A DNA stretch of 64,000 bases, taken from contig OX336389.2 in NCBI GenBank assembly GCA_946902985.2, positions 345,872,444 through 345,936,443 of the forward strand, written 5' to 3'. The notes beneath the pieces were generated by a model. The model was not told where the DNA came from. It was given only the letters and a program-made list of their open reading frames with translations, and did no database searches. Position 1 is the first letter of the stretch, and the number at the start of each line of letters is the position of its first letter. The DNA is from Meconema thalassinum (Eukaryota > Arthropoda > Insecta > Orthoptera > Tettigoniidae). Both the position numbers and the translations under genes were made by a program. Shown piece by piece: positions 51,849 to 62,983 of this stretch.

Positions 51849-52295
51849 ATGTCTTGCTTTAAAGCATCAAGAGACGTCACACCCATGAATTTAAAATCTG
51901 GGGAACAACGTCTCAAGACCTTTGTGACGTGGCCGGTGCCTTTCATAAACCCTCAAGCCTTGGCTGCCGCTGGATTCTATTATTTAAAAACAAGAGATGA
52001 AGTGAAATGTGCCTTTTGTCCCATCATCATAGATCAATGGGAAGAAAGTGATGAACCCATGAAAGAACATCAGCGCTGGTCACCCGCCTGCCCCTACCTG
52101 TGTAGAATGGATGTGGGTAATATACCCTGTCATTCAAGTTACCCCTCACTGGTGCCTCTGAGTGATGAAAAAAGTTATGATACGTGTGGACTTAATGGTG
52201 TCAACGGTGCTTCGGTGAGCAGCTCACAGTCAAAAACACCTAGTTTAGAGACATTGGGATATAATCGGTGTTATGGACGCAATAAACTTAAAATA
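51849..52295 (+). pseudogene. BIR-domain (inhibitor-of-apoptosis-like) protein, 3' end lost
   Basis: The BIR domain covers residues about 14-85: RLKTFVTWPVPF, ALAAAGFYYLKTRDEVKCAFC, then DQWEESDEPMKEHQRWSPAC. The zinc ligands CxxC...H...C are all present, as is the Trp-Glu-x-x-Asp-x-P block. BIR proteins of insects and their viruses bind caspases or their activators and block cell death. After about 145 residues the frame runs into a SINE at 52296; no RING finger is found up to or beyond it, so either the RING was never present or was lost. It sits in the slot used by an unrelated gene in Polinton A. Confidence 0.8.
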
Positions 52296-52516
52296 GGCGG
52301 CTTCGGTGGCGTAGTTGGTAGCATGCTGAGCTTCTATGCCCAAGATAGCGGGTTCAAACCCGGCCGAAGCCGTCGGATTTTTTAAGAGCGTTAAAAATCC
52401 CTCAGTATGCCTTCCTTCGGAGGGGAAGTAAAGCCGGCGGTCCCATGTCATAGATTTATGGCATGTTAAAGATCTTTCCACTAATTACACCTGTGTGAAA
52501 CTAAATTGGATAGGTT
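52296..52516 (+). mobile_element. tRNA-derived SINE (second family) inserted in the BIR gene
   Basis: The head GGCTTCGGTGGCGTAGTTGG and GGGTTCAAACCCGGCC form A- and B-boxes; the body (AAATCCCTCAGTATGCCTTC) matches 24340-24512. It disrupts the end of the BIR frame. Confidence 0.75.
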
Positions 52517-53099
52517 AAGAATATAAACAACGCTCTTAGGTTGCTACGTTCGTTGCCAAGAGCCGACTGCGGTGGCGTCTAGTAGCTAGTTCTGAACTAG
52601 GCCTAGTAGTCGTTGACGGTGGCGTTTGGCGGCAAAAGTAGGAACTATTTGAAAATTCAACGTTGCAGTCCCTACTTGAATTAAAAAACAGATACACACA
52701 CTAATACAGTCATCACAATTAACACCGGTTATCAGACAGATTCTACACACACCCAAAGTACACGGGGCTACATGACCGCGTTGTCGCAGCCCCTAAACTA
52801 AGGAACCAACCAACCAAACTTAAAATACTTTTTTGTTGTATGAGTTGGTACCGCCCCTATCCTGGAATGACAAAAGAATGTAAAACTTGTTATGCTAATA
52901 AAATAATGTAATAAAAAATTGGTTGTTGTTGTTATATTATTATTTCTTATTCCCCCTGTCATACCCTAACCTCAATAGTGACTAGTCAGTGATTTTTTTA
53001 TTTTTTACTAGAATGGAATGTAAGTAATTGTCATGGGTACACCTTACTGGACGATAGTCAGTCTGTGGTCAGTTGGACTTGATCCAGTCAAGAGTGAAC
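52517..53099. other. No gene recognised
   Basis: Spacer between the SINE and the VDxQGF gene. It includes a fragment (CAGACAGATTCTACACACACCC) related to the flanks of the Polinton A minisatellite, and an AATAAA cluster at 52900-52915. Confidence 0.45.
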
Positions 53100-53650
53100 A
53101 TGTTGCGTACACTGATTGTCGACTGTCAAGGGTTTAAAATTGGAGATAACAAATTTATATTTAAAGAAGTGGCCATCATCGATTGTTCCACTTTTTGGAT
53201 ATCGCAAGCTACCCATTTGGTGTATAAACCACCTTATGCGTTTGATTTGTTGTGTGATAAAGACCGTAAACAAACCCAGTGGGTTGAAACCCATATGCAA
53301 CTAGACTGGAAGCAAGGAACCATTTCATATAAGCACCTAGACAAGGTCATGAAAGCCCACTTGTCTTCTGCCCATGTGGTATTTGTGAAAGGTAGTGAAA
53401 ACGTCAATGGCTACAACCATTTTTGGCGTCTTACTGTCAATGTATCGATTTAATGGACAAGGGCTGTCCCTCGCTGCAAACACTCATGGACCGCTGCCCC
53501 TGTGACAACATTACCCATAAAGCCTTGGCACAGGAGTGGCAATTGTTTCATTGGCTAACCACCAATGCCTGCTGGGAGTTGTTAAATAAAATTAAAACTC
53601 TAGGTTTACCTGTGAATGACACCAGTGAGATTTCTACAAGCATCGTGTAA
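53100..53650 (+). pseudogene. 'VDxQGF' Polinton-linked protein, one frameshift
   Basis: From ATG 53100: TLIVDCQGFKIGDNKFIFKE, VAIIDCSTFW, QTQWVETHMQLDWKQGTISY, VVFVKGSE, then a frameshift near 53400 and the rest in another frame (QPFLASYCQCIDL, DKGCPSLQTL). The end is about 20 residues longer than in A. Confidence 0.75.
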
Positions 53651-53666
53651 ACATCAACGTGATACC

Positions 53667-53891
53667 ATGGAGAAAGGGGATGCTACTGATAAAGCGATTG
53701 GAAAGTTAATTGTGTGTAAAAAGAAACTAGACAGTTTTACCAAAGAAGAATTATAGGCTCTTCCAAAATCGTTCATTTATTATGTGGCAGCAAATGCAGT
53801 GAAAGAAATCTGGCAACATGTACCAAAATCATGGACTCAAGACCCTGTGTTAAGTGAATTGCAACCATGTACAGATTATAAGCAAGCATAA
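53667..53891 (+). pseudogene. Small helical protein, one in-frame stop
   Basis: 74 codons matching 15198 onwards in Polinton A: DKAIGKLIVCKKKLDSFTKEEL, TAG at 53754-53756 in place of Asn, then ALPKSF, AANAVKEIWQHVPKSW and LQPCTDY. It ends at its own stop, separate from the Cys-rich gene at 53902. Confidence 0.65.
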
Positions 53892-53901
53892 GCAAGTGGC
53901 C

Positions 53902-54438
53902 ATGGCAAAAATACCCTCTATGCGACAGTGTGCTACTTGCCAGCTGGTCAAACTCTATCACGGTCATAAAAGTCAGTGTAAAGACTTTGTTTCCTCATTC
54001 CACGGGTGTGATGGCGAGAAAAAAGCAACAACATCAACATCGTCTACAGATGAAGAGGAAAATCAAACCTTTCTCCACCTATGGAAAAGGATATGTCAAA
54101 CTTGTACTGGTCATGGCGTCATTGACAAAGTCATTCAATACTTACCTTTTGAAATCCATCTTCCTGGTTATCGTTTTTGTGGTCCTGGAACAAAGCTGAA
54201 TCAACAATTGCAACGTGGTGATGTACCTATTAATCCTCTGGATCAAGCGTGCAGAGAACATGATCTTTCTTATCGCCATAGACATCCTGCATTAAGACGT
54301 GTGGCGGATAAAGTATTGTTAAAAAAAGCTAAACAACGTTTGACATCCTGTGATGCCTCAGTGGGAGAAAGGTTGGCAGCCCTCATTGTGATTTGTGCTA
54401 TAAAAGGAAAGTTAATGATGAGTGGACATGGACATTGA
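53902..54438 (+). CDS. Cys-rich segment plus phospholipase A2 in one frame
   Basis: 178 residues. The N-terminal Cys-rich part (RQCATCQLVKLYHGH, CKDFVSSFHGC) is followed by an acidic/Ser-Thr linker and then the PLA2 core: PGYRFCGPGTKLN and CREHDLSY with His-Asp. In Polinton A these two parts are in different frames. Comparing the spacer lengths (71 against 63 bases between matched landmarks) shows a net frame difference, so either B's fusion or A's separation is secondary. The basic RKKQQHQHRLQMKRK stretch that begins PLA2 in A also exists here in another frame. Confidence 0.75.
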   Translation: MAKIPSMRQCATCQLVKLYHGHKSQCKDFVSSFHGCDGEKKATTSTSSTDEEENQTFLHLWKRICQTCTGHGVIDKVIQYLPFEIHLPGYRFCGPGTKLNQQLQRGDVPINPLDQACREHDLSYRHRHPALRRVADKVLLKKAKQRLTSCDASVGERLAALIVICAIKGKLMMSGHGH

Positions 54439-54916
54439 AAAGGATTGAGAAATTGGTATTTTCTTTGTATTCTATTTTGTAAAGCCCTATTTGTTGTGAA
54501 ATAAAAAACAAGGTTTATCAGATCACAATGTCTTTTAATTTTTAAAATGGTGATAGCCATTTCTTTATTTTTTCACACATGGATATTTACAATTTCCACT
54601 TTACATGTTTACATTACCCTTGTTTAGTTTTACATTTTGTACATTTAAAAAAAAATTAATTTTTAACCATTTTTCACACATGGATATTTACAATTTTCAC
54701 TTTACATTTATACATTGTCTTGTTCATTTTTTTCACATTTTGTACATTTTAAAATCATTTGTTTAACCATAATATAAAAAGCAAAATTTTAAAGTAAAGT
54801 GTGTTATTTTAAACTAAAACTCTAGTAGTCTAACAGTATACATTGTACGTACAGTTTTACAAGTGTATCACAAAATAAAGCACACTACAAATGATACAAT
54901 ATGGTGAAAATTAGAC
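54439..54916. repeat. Spacer with a duplicated block of about 100 bp
   Basis: TTTTTCACACATGGATATTTACAAT to ACATTTTGTACATTT occurs twice in tandem (54565-54645 and 54668-54755). It lies between convergent PLA2 and polB 3' ends. No gene. Confidence 0.6.
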
Positions 54917-57060
54917 TTAAGGAAAGTAATAGTCGTCAATGCGACGGTTCCCCCAAGCAAGAGTATCAAATGTGTTGGGTATAATGAATAGTTTGTTGTC
55001 TTCATTACTTAAAGCAAATTTGTTCAACAAATTGGTATGTAGCTGATGATTTTTACTTCTAAATACACCCATTTTCTTATATAATATAAGTGGGTTACTG
55101 ACTATACAGTTCTTATAATCACTTATGTCTAACTCTTTACTAACAACATTCTTTTTCACTCCTTTTAATTTATTTATTACTACATCATCAATTGTCATAT
55201 AGCTGTATGATTTAGATTTTGTGCCTACTAAGGTGTCTATAACAACACCAGCACATTCATCCTTAAATTTTCCTAGAACCTTTTTGTTTATTAGAGGTAA
55301 ATGGTAGATGTTATCCTTGGGATAGTCACTTGTATCAAACCTATTTAGCTCGGTTTTGATATCCTCACAAAAATCATCAGTTTTAACTTCATAAATAAAA
55401 GAATCTGTATCTGTATAAAGTAATTTTGCATTATCATGATAGTTTTTCTTAACATAATCATAGTGAAATTCATACATAAGTGTTTTTGACAATTCCAGAA
55501 TGGCGTAACCCACATATATGGGTTTGTTGTAGGTTACTTTAAGACGATTCATTTGTATTACAACTAAATCCTCATGAATAATTGAACAGCTATGAAAGGT
55601 AGGCTTGCTTATTAAGTTGCTCGCACCATACCTTTGACCTTCATTCTCCCACTTTGTTATCAGCTTTACATCAACTCGCTTATCAACAGTCTCCATAGTC
55701 TTTCCAAAAACACTATTATTCATAAGTTTATAAAAATCTTTTTCAAAAGCATTTGTTGATAGTGTTCTTAAATTATTGTTCAGATCAATATATGGTTTGA
55801 GCCATGCTGACTCATGAAATTGTAATACACGATGAATTTTAGTTAGTTTTATTCCATGCTGTAGACACTGTTTTAAGTTTAGATAATATATTACATATTT
55901 ACATTTATCATTTACATTAGCAATTTACATTTTTGTTCGTGATGTTATGTACGGAGATTTCATATTATCAGGACAGAATGGTAGATCATTATGTTCATTA
56001 TGTAACTCTTTAGGGTACTCAAGATTTACCTCTAAAATATATCCTTTTTCATCGTTATCATTTAAAGTGTTAATATGGAAAACATCAATTTCTGGTTGTG
56101 TCAGCCACCGAAAATCTCTTAGTGGTAGATACTGACACATAGCCCAACCATATTGGTTATTTGCATCAAGGTAGGTGATATACTTTGACTCTTCACAAGG
56201 GTTATAACTAGGCATGTATTTATTATTTGCTTTAGAATACCGTCCACTACATTGGCTTAATCCACCTCGAATTGATGATTTTATAAAATTAATCATGTCT
56301 ATATCAGTCATCAATTCTAAATTTACTTTCGTTTTTTTCAACATTGAACTGAAACTTAACCCAGGTGCAGTAAAATACTGACAAGGGTCAAGGTCGTAAG
56401 TTTGCATACAAACATTCCGGAAATTTTCAAAAACATCTGCTAATAACAACACATCTGTCTTCAAATATATGTCTGAAAATTCACCTAAAGTTTGAATGTC
56501 AAACTGTGTACATACACGTTGTGCGTGTAAATATTGCTGATCACTGATATGGCTTGTGTTTAAAGAACTGTAAAATGCATTTTTGGTGGCAAAGAACACT
56601 CCTCAAGACGTTCCACACAGTTGGTATATTCATAAGGGAATATACCCTTTTGACGAATCAAATTAAAATCAACTTCTTTAGGAAAGACTCGTTGAATTTC
56701 ACGACACTGATCTGATTTTAAATTACTAGCAAGCTTATCAAGACTACTTGGCATAAAGCGGAATGAATCGAAAAATCTCAATTTTATAGTTTCTTCAATG
56801 TCAGTTTTGATATATTTTGTGAACGATTTGTATTGCCCCTTATTATTTGTAATCACATCAATTTTCACATCTGAAGCTCCAAATTCTTTAACGATAAAGT
56901 GGTTATCGTATTTGCTACCATTATGTAGAATGATTGGAATGAATTTACTTTCTTTATACTTTAAATTACATTCTTGGTGAGCAGCACCACGATATTTCCC
57001 TGTTAAATGGTCATGATCGCGAACCCTATCTGTATATAAACATTCACCACATATAAAACA
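54917..57060 (-). pseudogene. polB: Family-B DNA polymerase, C-terminal part
   Basis: Continues the polymerase from its zinc-like insert (CFICGEC...RDHDHLTGKYRG near 57000) through SFRFMPSSLDKLASNL, YLDANNQYGWAM (motif A), LMNNSVFGKTME (motif B), YTDTDSF (motif C) and KFKDECAG. A frameshift lies near 56590 and an in-frame TAA at 55925-55927 sits where a Leu codon would fit. The 5' part lies at 59461-61246, separated by the 2.4-kb transposon. The sequence is only about 40% like A's polymerase by eye, against about 70% for neighbouring genes. Confidence 0.85.
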
Positions 57061-57346
57061 ATTGGATACCTATCAGTAGAAAGGTGCTAAGTGCCATTTA
57101 AAAAAGCATTTTTTAGTAGAATGGTGCTATGTGCGATGTAGTATTACATATCAAAAGGGCTAACTCGTCAGTGGTTTCGAAGGACCTTCCAAGATCATCA
57201 CAAGATGGCACTAGTGGTAAGTCCTGCAGCTCTTTCAGGAGAAAGGTGCAATGTGCCAATCATTTGTTCTCATTTCCCTCCAATATGTGCATCGTTGACA
57301 GAATTGTTCAAGGAACTTAGAATACTCAATTACTAGCAGTTCGTAC

Positions 57347-57672
57347 AGCCTCCGTGGCTTAGGTGGCAGCACGCTGGCTTCTCACCGCTGGGTCCGTGGT
57401 TCAAATCCCGATCACTCCATATGAGATCTGTGCTGGACAAAACAGAGGCAGACAGGTTTTTCTCCGGGTACTCCGGTTTTCCCTGTCAAAATTTCATTCC
57501 AGAAACACTCTGCACTATCATTTCACTTCATCTGTCATTCATTTAATCATTGCCCCAGAGGAGTGCGTCAGGCCTCGGCAACCGGCACAGTCCATATCCT
57601 CGCCGCTATATGGGGGCTTCATTCATTCCATTCCTGACCCGGTCGGAGACTGGAAGCAGACTGTGGATTTTC
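57347..57672 (+). mobile_element. tRNA-derived SINE copy (first family)
   Basis: AGCCTCCGTGGCTTAGGTGG and GGTTCAAATCCCGATCACTC match 23573-23903. It is flanked by an imperfect duplication CTAGCAGTTCGTAC / CTAACAGATCGTAC. Confidence 0.8.
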
Positions 57673-57689
57673 ACTAACAGATCGTACTG

Positions 57690-59233
57690 GTGGGTACCTG
57701 TGTACAGATAGCGTAGTTTGTTTCCTGTTGGACACGCGACTTTGCCGCGCATTAGTCTCGCAGAAACTCTGAAACTACTGCTCCGATTTCAATGAAAATT
57801 TTACAATGTGTTCTAATTATGGTAGACAGTGTTTACAAAGTGGTTTGAACGAAATCGAATTGGCAGTATTTTAAAATTAATTTACATTATAAAGCTACGC
57901 CTATATTGAATCTAATAACTTGACGGGCAGATGGTGACACAGTGCATCCATTTCAAAATATTCTATAAGCAAAGATAACATGCCATACCATTCCCTTTGA
58001 TCAATATGTGCAACAAAATAATAGTTAACATAACAGAATCATTCATATAATGAACTGTATAATCAAATTACAGCGTATTAAAGTATGTTATAATAATATT
58101 ACATTTCATGTTAATGTGTTTATACCAACATCACTAATGTGAGAAAGTAGCCTACTACTAACAGAAAGGATGTCAATATTGCTAAGTTCTCAAGGTAAGT
58201 TCGTTAGATTTGAGTTACTATGAAAACAATTCCGTGTCGTTTTACAGTGTTCATTACAATACCGAAATTCCATTTCGTTTTACAGTGTCCATTACAATGC
58301 CATGGAGAGGAAGAGCTGACAGAGGTCGTAGAAGCCAGTTAAATGCGCGGCGAGCTACTTCACGTGCAAACCGCACTGATGACCAACGAGCGACAGATAA
58401 TGAAAATAGTCGTATTGGCTTATCTGACTTACGTTCGAGAGCGACTGAAAATGAACGAAAAGCGAATAGATTCAGAATGCAATGAGTTCATGGATATCAA
58501 CACAACGCCAGCGAGCACGACACAATGAACATGACCGATTGCACCGACGCGATGCTCCAATGAACCTGGGACGTCAGTTGACCGAATCAAAGAAGGAGCT
58601 CATTCGGCGTGTTTTTCCGAACGTAGCGCAGAACTTCAAAAACCATAATTGGCTGACCGAACGAGCCATATTGGCAGCGAAAAATAAAGATCTCAACGAG
58701 TCGATTCAAATTTCATTCCGTGACAGTTGTTTTCCTTTCCTTCAATTCGGTTGACACAGTTAACAACCAGGATGAGGTAGTCAGCTATCTCACAAAATTT
58801 TTGAATTCGCTGGAATTGCCTGGACTACCACCTCACAATTTGCAATTGAAAGTAGGCTTGGTCATCATCATGTTACGTAACATCAATCAACCTCGACTAT
58901 GCAATGGAACACGACTGGCTGTGGAAAAGCAAATGAACAACGTCATCGATGCGACGATTATCAAAATAAAGTACCTAAAAGGAGAGGTTGTTTTGATTCC
59001 ACGCATCCCAATGATCTCCCCGGACGTGCCATTCGATTTTAAACGGTTGCAATTCCCCATGCTTCTGGCCTTCGCAATGACCATCAACAAATCACAAGGT
59101 CAGTCGTTGGAAGTTTGTGGAATTAACATGGAGTTACCGTGTTTCGTGCATGGACAACTGTATTTCACGTGTTCACGTGTCGGAAAGCCGTCATCTTTGT
59201 TTAATTAGCACGTAAAACATTCGTAAAGACTAG
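57690..59233 (+). pseudogene. Helitron remnant with Pif1-type helicase end
   Basis: A Helitron-like 5' segment (AAACTACTGCTCCGATTTCAATG) is followed by basic frames (MPWRGRADRGRRSQLNARRA; RARHNEHDRLHRRDAPMN). A helicase tail follows: FPNVAQNFKNHNWLTERAIL, then SVDTVNNQDEVV, LKVGLVIIMLRNINQPRLCNGTR, MTINKSQGQSLE and YFTCSRVGKPSSLF. The Rep nuclease and most helicase motifs are deleted. CTAG at 59230-59233 may be the 3' end. Frames are broken. Confidence 0.7.
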
Positions 59234-59460
59234 TGGACTTTGCACCTTCACAACTTCTAATATTTCACTCAAACAGAATTCCACAGTTTTCATATTATGA
59301 ACCTATATCTGCCACTGGATAGCAAGGAATACTATATCTGTATGTTATTCCAATATGAAAAATAAATACTCACAACTAAGCTGACTAAACACTTTTTACT
59401 ATAATACTCAATGTTCATAAAAATGGCGCTTAGCACCTCTCTACTGATAGGTATCCAATT

Positions 59461-61246
59461 ACATTAGTTTCAGTTTCAAAACGCATTTTCTGTATGGCTG
59501 TTAGTGGCACCATTGGAATAACAGTATTTAAAATAGAGGATATACGGATTGCATCTTTCTCAAGTCTTTCCATAAAAACTTTAGGTGCATCAGGTCCTCT
59601 ATAGAGCTCAAACTTATTTAACGAGTCATCATAACTACATTTAATATAATATGCAAAGCTAAAAGGATCATGAATGTGAGTAGTGTTGGTAAAAGGTTTG
59701 GTTGGATTCGATGAACATGCATTGAAAGGTTTAAGCAAAGCCTCAAAGTCAGCATATATAACAAATGGTACTCGAAGCTGCTTCTCAAAGTCCTTAAATT
59801 TTAAAATGTTATTTCTAAGAGTAGGTAATACCGTACAAACATGATTACAACCCCATTTTTGATGTTGAGTTAGTTGATCCTCTTTTCTGAAATATAGTAA
59901 ACAACCATCACATAAGCACTTCTTACCATTGCATTTTGATAGCTGGCTACTGACAAGTCTACTTAAATGTTTTATCCAACAATAGTGGGCATTTTCACCT
60001 TGGGTTATGTATAGTAAATTTACATGAGTATCCTTTTTTTCCTGAGTATAATATAGAGAACCTACTATACTCTTGTTTTCAATTCCATACACGTTAATAC
60101 TTACATTGTTCAGCTCTTCAAAACGTTGAATGTCTTTTATCTCCATAGGAAATTCCATTTCTTCTATATATAACACTGAGGAATAGTGAGGATACGATGA
60201 TGTTCTATCCATATTCCCCACTGCTGAATGGAGCGCTGAGGTTACAGCCCACGCAAAACATGCTTGATCATTATTCGAAATGTTTACACAAGCTTGCTTA
60301 CGTTTGATCCATGCTGGTAAATCAATATATGATGATGCTCGAAGGGGATTATATTTATTCATGTTAGTTTCTAAATAAAGTACATCAACCAACGCCCAGC
60401 CTGACTCCCTTTCCTGGAACTCTTCACTCTTCACAATGATAGCACTTGAAATATTTTGGTATATATCACTGATATTAGTTGATTCACTAACAATTATGTT
60501 TTTTGTATTAAAAGATTTGATATCCGTAATTTCACCTTTACTCCCAGTTTTTACATATAGTCCAAAGAGTTCAAAATTCATTTTGAATGATTTATACTCT
60601 ACTAAAACACTTTCTATCAAGCCAAACACATTAGGTTGAACATTTCTTAAAAATGATTCAATACTTTGATTTTTTTCTTCACTATGAAGTCTGTAACTAG
60701 CAATTCGACTTTTAAACGCACTACCAATTTGTTGAATATTAGCAGAATTTCTTTCATAGCAAGCATTATTTTTATGATGAATACTGCGCAAATGACCTTG
60801 AATCAATGAAGAAGTTATATCAATAATGCATACATTAAAATGTGTTATTGGAGGTTCACCATTTTTCTTCCTTTTTGTTGCACAACTATTTTTACAGTCT
60901 ATAGAACGTTTACGCTTTTGAGCATTACATTCGTTTAAAGGTTCTGTGCTAGTTGATGGTTTTACAGATTTTAATTCCTGTTGTTCACCATGCACTTCAA
61001 CCATGTGGGATTGATATTGCTTTACAGCAGTAAAACCAAGATCACACACTGAACACGAAAATGGTGCTGACTAATATGTATTAAATTTACATGACGTGCA
61101 AGATTATCCTGTCTGTTAAATGTGGTAGAACAATAACTGCACACAAACATTTTAAGATTATGTTTCGTACTTGCATGGCGTTGAAGGCTGTCAGGTCTTG
61201 AAAACTGCTTCTTACAATCACTACACTTGAACATAATGATTATCAA
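59461..61246 (-). pseudogene. polB: Family-B DNA polymerase, N-terminal part with C2H2 zinc fingers
   Basis: It starts near ATG 61234. Two C2H2 fingers (FKCSDCKKQF...H...H; FVCSYCSTTF...H...H) are followed by a third (CDLGFTAVKQYQSH) after a frameshift near 61060. Then come a basic stretch, the NKYNPLRASSYI block, a CDGCLLYF...H...C finger, and exonuclease I VIYADFEAL. It stops where the transposon at 57061-59460 enters, between the exonuclease and the zinc-like insert. Confidence 0.85.
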
Positions 61247-61264
61247 TCACTTTCCAAAACACCT

Positions 61265-62201
61265 ATAAAAGAAAGAAATCATAAATATTAATAAAAATGA
61301 AACAAAGTAAAAGAAACATATGTTAATTCAATTACAGTCAATGGTCATAGTAGAGTATTTTAATTATACGTTTGTGGACTCTCAGCATGTCTAATTTCAA
61401 GTAGTTCCAACTTTGGTTAACAGATATCATTGTCACTGAAACCTAGTGGTGAACGTTAGAACTTGATAGAGCGTTAATAAAATCTAACCTACAAACCTAG
61501 CGTTACACAATTGTCAAGTAGTTCCAATTTTGATTAACAGATATGTCACTATCACTGTCACCTAGCGGTGAACATTCAGAGTTGAGCGTTAATCAAATCA
61601 GACCTACAAATTTAGCTTCACACCATTGTCGCGTAGTTCTAACTTTAGTTACCAGGTACCATTTTCACTGACACCAAGTAGTGAACGTTGGAACTTAATA
61701 AAGCGTTAATCAAATCTAACCTACAAATTTAGCTTCACACCATTGTTGAGTAGTTCCAACTTTAGTTACCAGGTACCATTGTCACTGACACCAACTAGTG
61801 AACATTGGAACTTAATAAAGCGTTAATCAAATCTAACCTACAAATTTAGCTTCACACCATTGTTGAGTAGTTCCAACTTAAGTTACCAGGTACCATGACA
61901 CCTAGTAGTGAACTTGGAACTTGATAAAGCGTTAATCAAATCTAACCTAAAAATTCAGCTTCACATAATTGTCGAGTAGTTCCAACATTGGTTAACAACT
62001 ATTATTGTCACTGACACCTAGCAGCGAACGTTGGAACTTAACAGAGTGTTAATCAAATCTAACCTACAAATTTAGCTTCACACATCATAGTCAAGTAATT
62101 CCAACTTTAACTATCAAATAAACCATTGTCATTGACATCTAGCAGTGAACATTGGAAAATATCGCTCTAACTGTTTAAAAGTTATTAGAGGGGGTACTTA
62201 C
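61265..62201. repeat. Tandem array of about 117-bp units in a predicted polB leader intron
   Basis: About seven copies begin AGTAGTTCCAACTTTGGTTA and contain TGTCACTGACACCTAGTAGTGAAC and GCGTTAATCAAATCTAACCTAC (61400-62160). On the minus strand the stretch is bounded by a donor-like AAAG/GTAAGTACC (62196-62201) and an acceptor TTCTTTTATAG/G (61263-61264) just before the polB ATG. Confidence 0.7.
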
Positions 62202-62379
62202 CTTTAATAATTTATCAACTGCTGCCACTGACTGAACTAGGTACAGGAATCTGCTAACCTACAGGTACGCCAATTATCTGTAAACAAATAAATCAATCAA
62301 TCAATAAATACATTCCAATCAATAACTTGAACATCGATTAGTAATAAAAGATTACAATCCATTAATAATAAGTACTTAC

Positions 62380-62509
62380 CTTGCAAAATAATTTGATGAT
62401 TTTCCACCAAAAAGGCTTTTGCAAATGTTTAGCAGTAATAGAGCACTGTTCACTTGTAGCGAGTAATAAAGACACGCTGTAGGGAAATATATGACACCTC
62501 CTTTATATA
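62380..62509 (-). promoter_or_regulatory. Predicted polB promoter and first non-coding exon
   Basis: On the minus strand a TATATAAAGG box (62502-62509) is followed, after about 125 bases, by an ideal donor GCAAG/GTAAGTACTT (junction at 62379/62380). A second donor lies at 62196-62201. This suggests a spliced leader feeding polB; the middle exon's acceptor is uncertain. Confidence 0.5.
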
Positions 62510-62983
62510 GGCTTACATCACTCGTGTCAGCAGTTTTTTGCTGATCATTGCAATTCCTTTCCTGTACACCTGCCAGTTCAAAGTGCACTAGGAACACCTG
62601 TTCGGTATCAGATTACTGCTGACTTTGCATGATCATCACCCATTGTCTTGATGAACACCTGCGGTTTTAAATTACTGCAGCGTTAGTCATAGCAATAGAA
62701 CTGTACGCTCTCTGCCATGTCAGCAATATGACACAGGAAATGACAAGTCGGCTTAGTGCACGTACAATCTCCTCAGTTTTAACATCTTAAAAAGTGCATT
62801 ATTCTCTTTCAACTACAAATGACACATCCATCCACCAAGTTAGATCCCTTGACCCGTCATCAAATTGCATGTGCCCCGTGTAGTAGAGTGTGTTCATTAA
62901 CTCTAGCACTAGAACATATTCATCCACCAAGTTTTTGCACTTACCCCTTGATATGTCCTCTATCTACCAAGTTTTATACTTAT
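62510..62983. other. No gene recognised
   Basis: Spacer between the polB promoter and the right TIR. There are two partial direct repeats of CATCCACCAAGTT near 62827 and 62921 and nothing else supported. Confidence 0.45.

Larger units (their letters stand above)
57061..59460. mobile_element. TIR transposon of 2.4 kb interrupting polB
   Basis: Inverted ends ATTGGATACCTATCAGTAGA (57061) and its reverse complement (to 59459/59460), continuing with AGGTGCTAAG at both ends. The body has a SINE and Helitron remnants but no transposase for these TIRs. The duplication is unclear: ACA flanks both sides with a one-base offset. It splits a coding frame on the minus strand, so it is clearly an insertion. 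Confidence 0.75.

Noticed and set aside
52200..53060. RING finger completing the BIR protein
   Set aside because: No CxxC...H-x-C series was found in any frame before or after the SINE.
54439..62510. Polinton B polymerase as a second nested polB-only element
   Set aside because: I looked for inverted ends with AG tips and a 6-bp duplication around this block and found none; the position matches polB in Polinton A.
62376..62597. 73-residue minus-strand gene
   Set aside because: No similarity to any Polinton gene; the sequence fits better as a promoter and non-coding first exon with a GTAAGT donor.
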